This document shows, piece after piece, positions 62,824 through 64,000 of a stretch of DNA of 64,000 bases. This stretch comes from Prolixibacteraceae bacterium. Lineage in GTDB: Bacteria; Bacteroidota; Bacteroidia; Bacteroidales; Prolixibacteraceae. Every line of letters begins with the position of its first letter. The stretch's first letter is position 1. A program made the translations under genes and the position numbers. A model generated the notes under the pieces. That model worked only from the letters and a program-made list of their open reading frames with translations, was not told the origin of the DNA and did not search any database. The stretch is from contig CP081303.1 in the NCBI GenBank assembly GCA_019720755.1, positions 3,517,501 through 3,581,500 of the forward strand. The letters are read 5' to 3'.

Positions 62824-64000
62824 AACGTCCTGCTTTTTGAGTCTCTACCGATTCTCTCGTTTTTTTGAATAAAAAATAAATAATAATATAACTCTTTATG
62901 GTTGTCGTTATCACTGTGTTTGTTTGTGATTGACAATGCAAATCAAGACAAAATTGGTAGAGTGGCAAATTTAAAAGATGTGCTAAAAGACATGTTTTTT
63001 TTATTTAAAAGCAGTTGCTTTTTCTAAATATGTACTATTATGGTTATCATGTTTTACATCTTAGATTACTTTACAATACAACCTGTTTCATTCTATTATC
63101 AAACAGCCTTACTTTGCTTATAGAATGATATTTGACAGGTCGTGGTTGCATAGTGTAAGTTGTTGTTTTTCAGAATATCTATTCACTTGTGTTATGAAAA
63201 AGTTGTATAATCTTTCTAAAACAACTAAAAAGTAGTTGAATCGCTTACGTTTTTATTGTGAAGGGGAGTGTTCTGTAGAATAATGAAAAATGCTATCTAG
63301 AGATGCTAAAAAAGAATTGAGTTAAACGTTTTATAATATACTTATACTTTATCAAATTAATCATGACTTTTCTTACATTCTGATGAAATCAGAGTTTTTA
63401 TTAAAAAAAACTATTTTTCTAATCGCAATTTTCTTTTTCACTCTTTTTTTGATTCAATACATTCTCTTTCGCGAGATATTAAGGCCACCCATTACTATTT
63501 ATGGTGACATAATGAGGAATTTTCTGTAGCTATTCCCAGTTTTATTCAGGACGTTCATAACTAGTCGGTTATGTGAAATATTTTTTACTCTGTTTATGCT
63601 GTCCTAAAATTAGGAGAGCAAATGAAGTATGGATTCAGTGTATTACAATCCTAGTTGTATAATTTTAATACCCAATAAGCATAATGAAACGATGTATATC
63701 CATTATAAAATCCCATTTGATATGTTTATCCAGGGCTTATGTTTCTTATATTTTTAATTTCAAATCGTAAGCTGTCACGATAAAAATGGCGATCTCTTCT
63801 AAATTTTACTACTATTTGTCGGGTATATTGTATACCCATTGTTCATGGCTTGTTCATGCTTCATTCATCGAATCGATGGACAAAGCATGGACAAAGCATG
63901 GACAAAGTATGGACAAAGTAACTATGAAACCTTACTTAGCCTCTTTTTAAGGCAGTGGATGTGGTATATTTGTACGGATAGCAGGTTAAACCCCTTATTA
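62824..64000. other. Gene-free right end of the window
   Basis: About 1.2 kb with no ORF of size. It holds the repeat cluster at 63840-63919; otherwise AT-rich sequence with no clear RNA gene. Confidence 0.6.
63840..63919. repeat. Phased 11-bp repeats at the right edge
   Basis: Three degenerate units (TGTTCATGGCT, TGTTCATGCTT, CATTCATCGAA) are followed from 63876 by four near-perfect units ATGGACAAAGC, ATGGACAAAGC, ATGGACAAAGT and ATGGACAAAGT in opposite orientation, each with an exact 11-bp period. The layout is the same as at 12278-12345, with a different word. Confidence 0.8.

Noticed and set aside
63840-63919. Possible CRISPR array at the right-end repeats
   Set aside because: The 11-bp units are contiguous with no spacers, and no cas gene is nearby.

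Overview
This window comes from a low-GC member of the Bacteroidota. The evidence is PorD/DUF4835, a type IX secretion (T9SS) C-terminal tail, BF3164-type propeller lipoproteins, the Bacteroidota form of RNA polymerase omega, few Shine-Dalgarno sites and occasional TAnnTTTG promoter boxes. Pyruvate phosphate dikinase, a monomeric [FeFe] hydrogenase and a flavin-reductase/rubredoxin fusion suggest an anaerobic or fermentative life. A marine or sediment lineage such as Marinilabiliales is a guess.

Layout. 1-11.6 kb is mostly housekeeping: recF (cut by the window edge), a TPR membrane protein, ribH, a frameshifted thrombospondin-repeat gene, a PAP2 phosphatase with a barrel-like tail, htpG, an endonuclease/exonuclease/phosphatase-family protein and ppdK. 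11.6-12.7 kb is a gene-free region with phased 11-bp repeats.

12.7-30.7 kb is the standout. Six BF3164/TolB-like propeller lipoproteins alternate with five small secreted Cys-containing peptides that have an NVEALA-like signal-peptide border (N/H-V-D/E-A-Q). A 1427-bp IS4-family element sits inside the array. The last lipoprotein overlaps a CPKC thioredoxin-like lipoprotein, followed without real gaps by a DUF1573 lipoprotein, a membrane-fusion lipoprotein and two RND permeases. I read this as one amplified peptide/lipoprotein module joined to a disulfide or redox protein and a two-permease RND pump. Its function is unknown.

30.8-47.6 kb holds a rubredoxin fusion, two small unknown genes, trxB, a dead carboxypeptidase-regulatory-like gene, an alpha-oxoamine synthase, a bamD-rpoZ-coaC/coaB-porD-recN block (coaBC split at a nine-A run), a sulfatase, trkA and comEC. 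47.6-52.2 kb has a PAS-HTH regulator, a 1220-bp ISAs1 element with intact ends, and the hydrogenase. 52.7-58.8 kb is a cobalamin-uptake locus: a B12 riboswitch, an 817-aa T9SS-exported surface protein, a BtuB-type TonB receptor and a BtuG-like propeller lipoprotein. clpB and a small secreted unknown follow, and the last 1.2 kb is gene-free and ends in a second set of phased 11-bp repeats.
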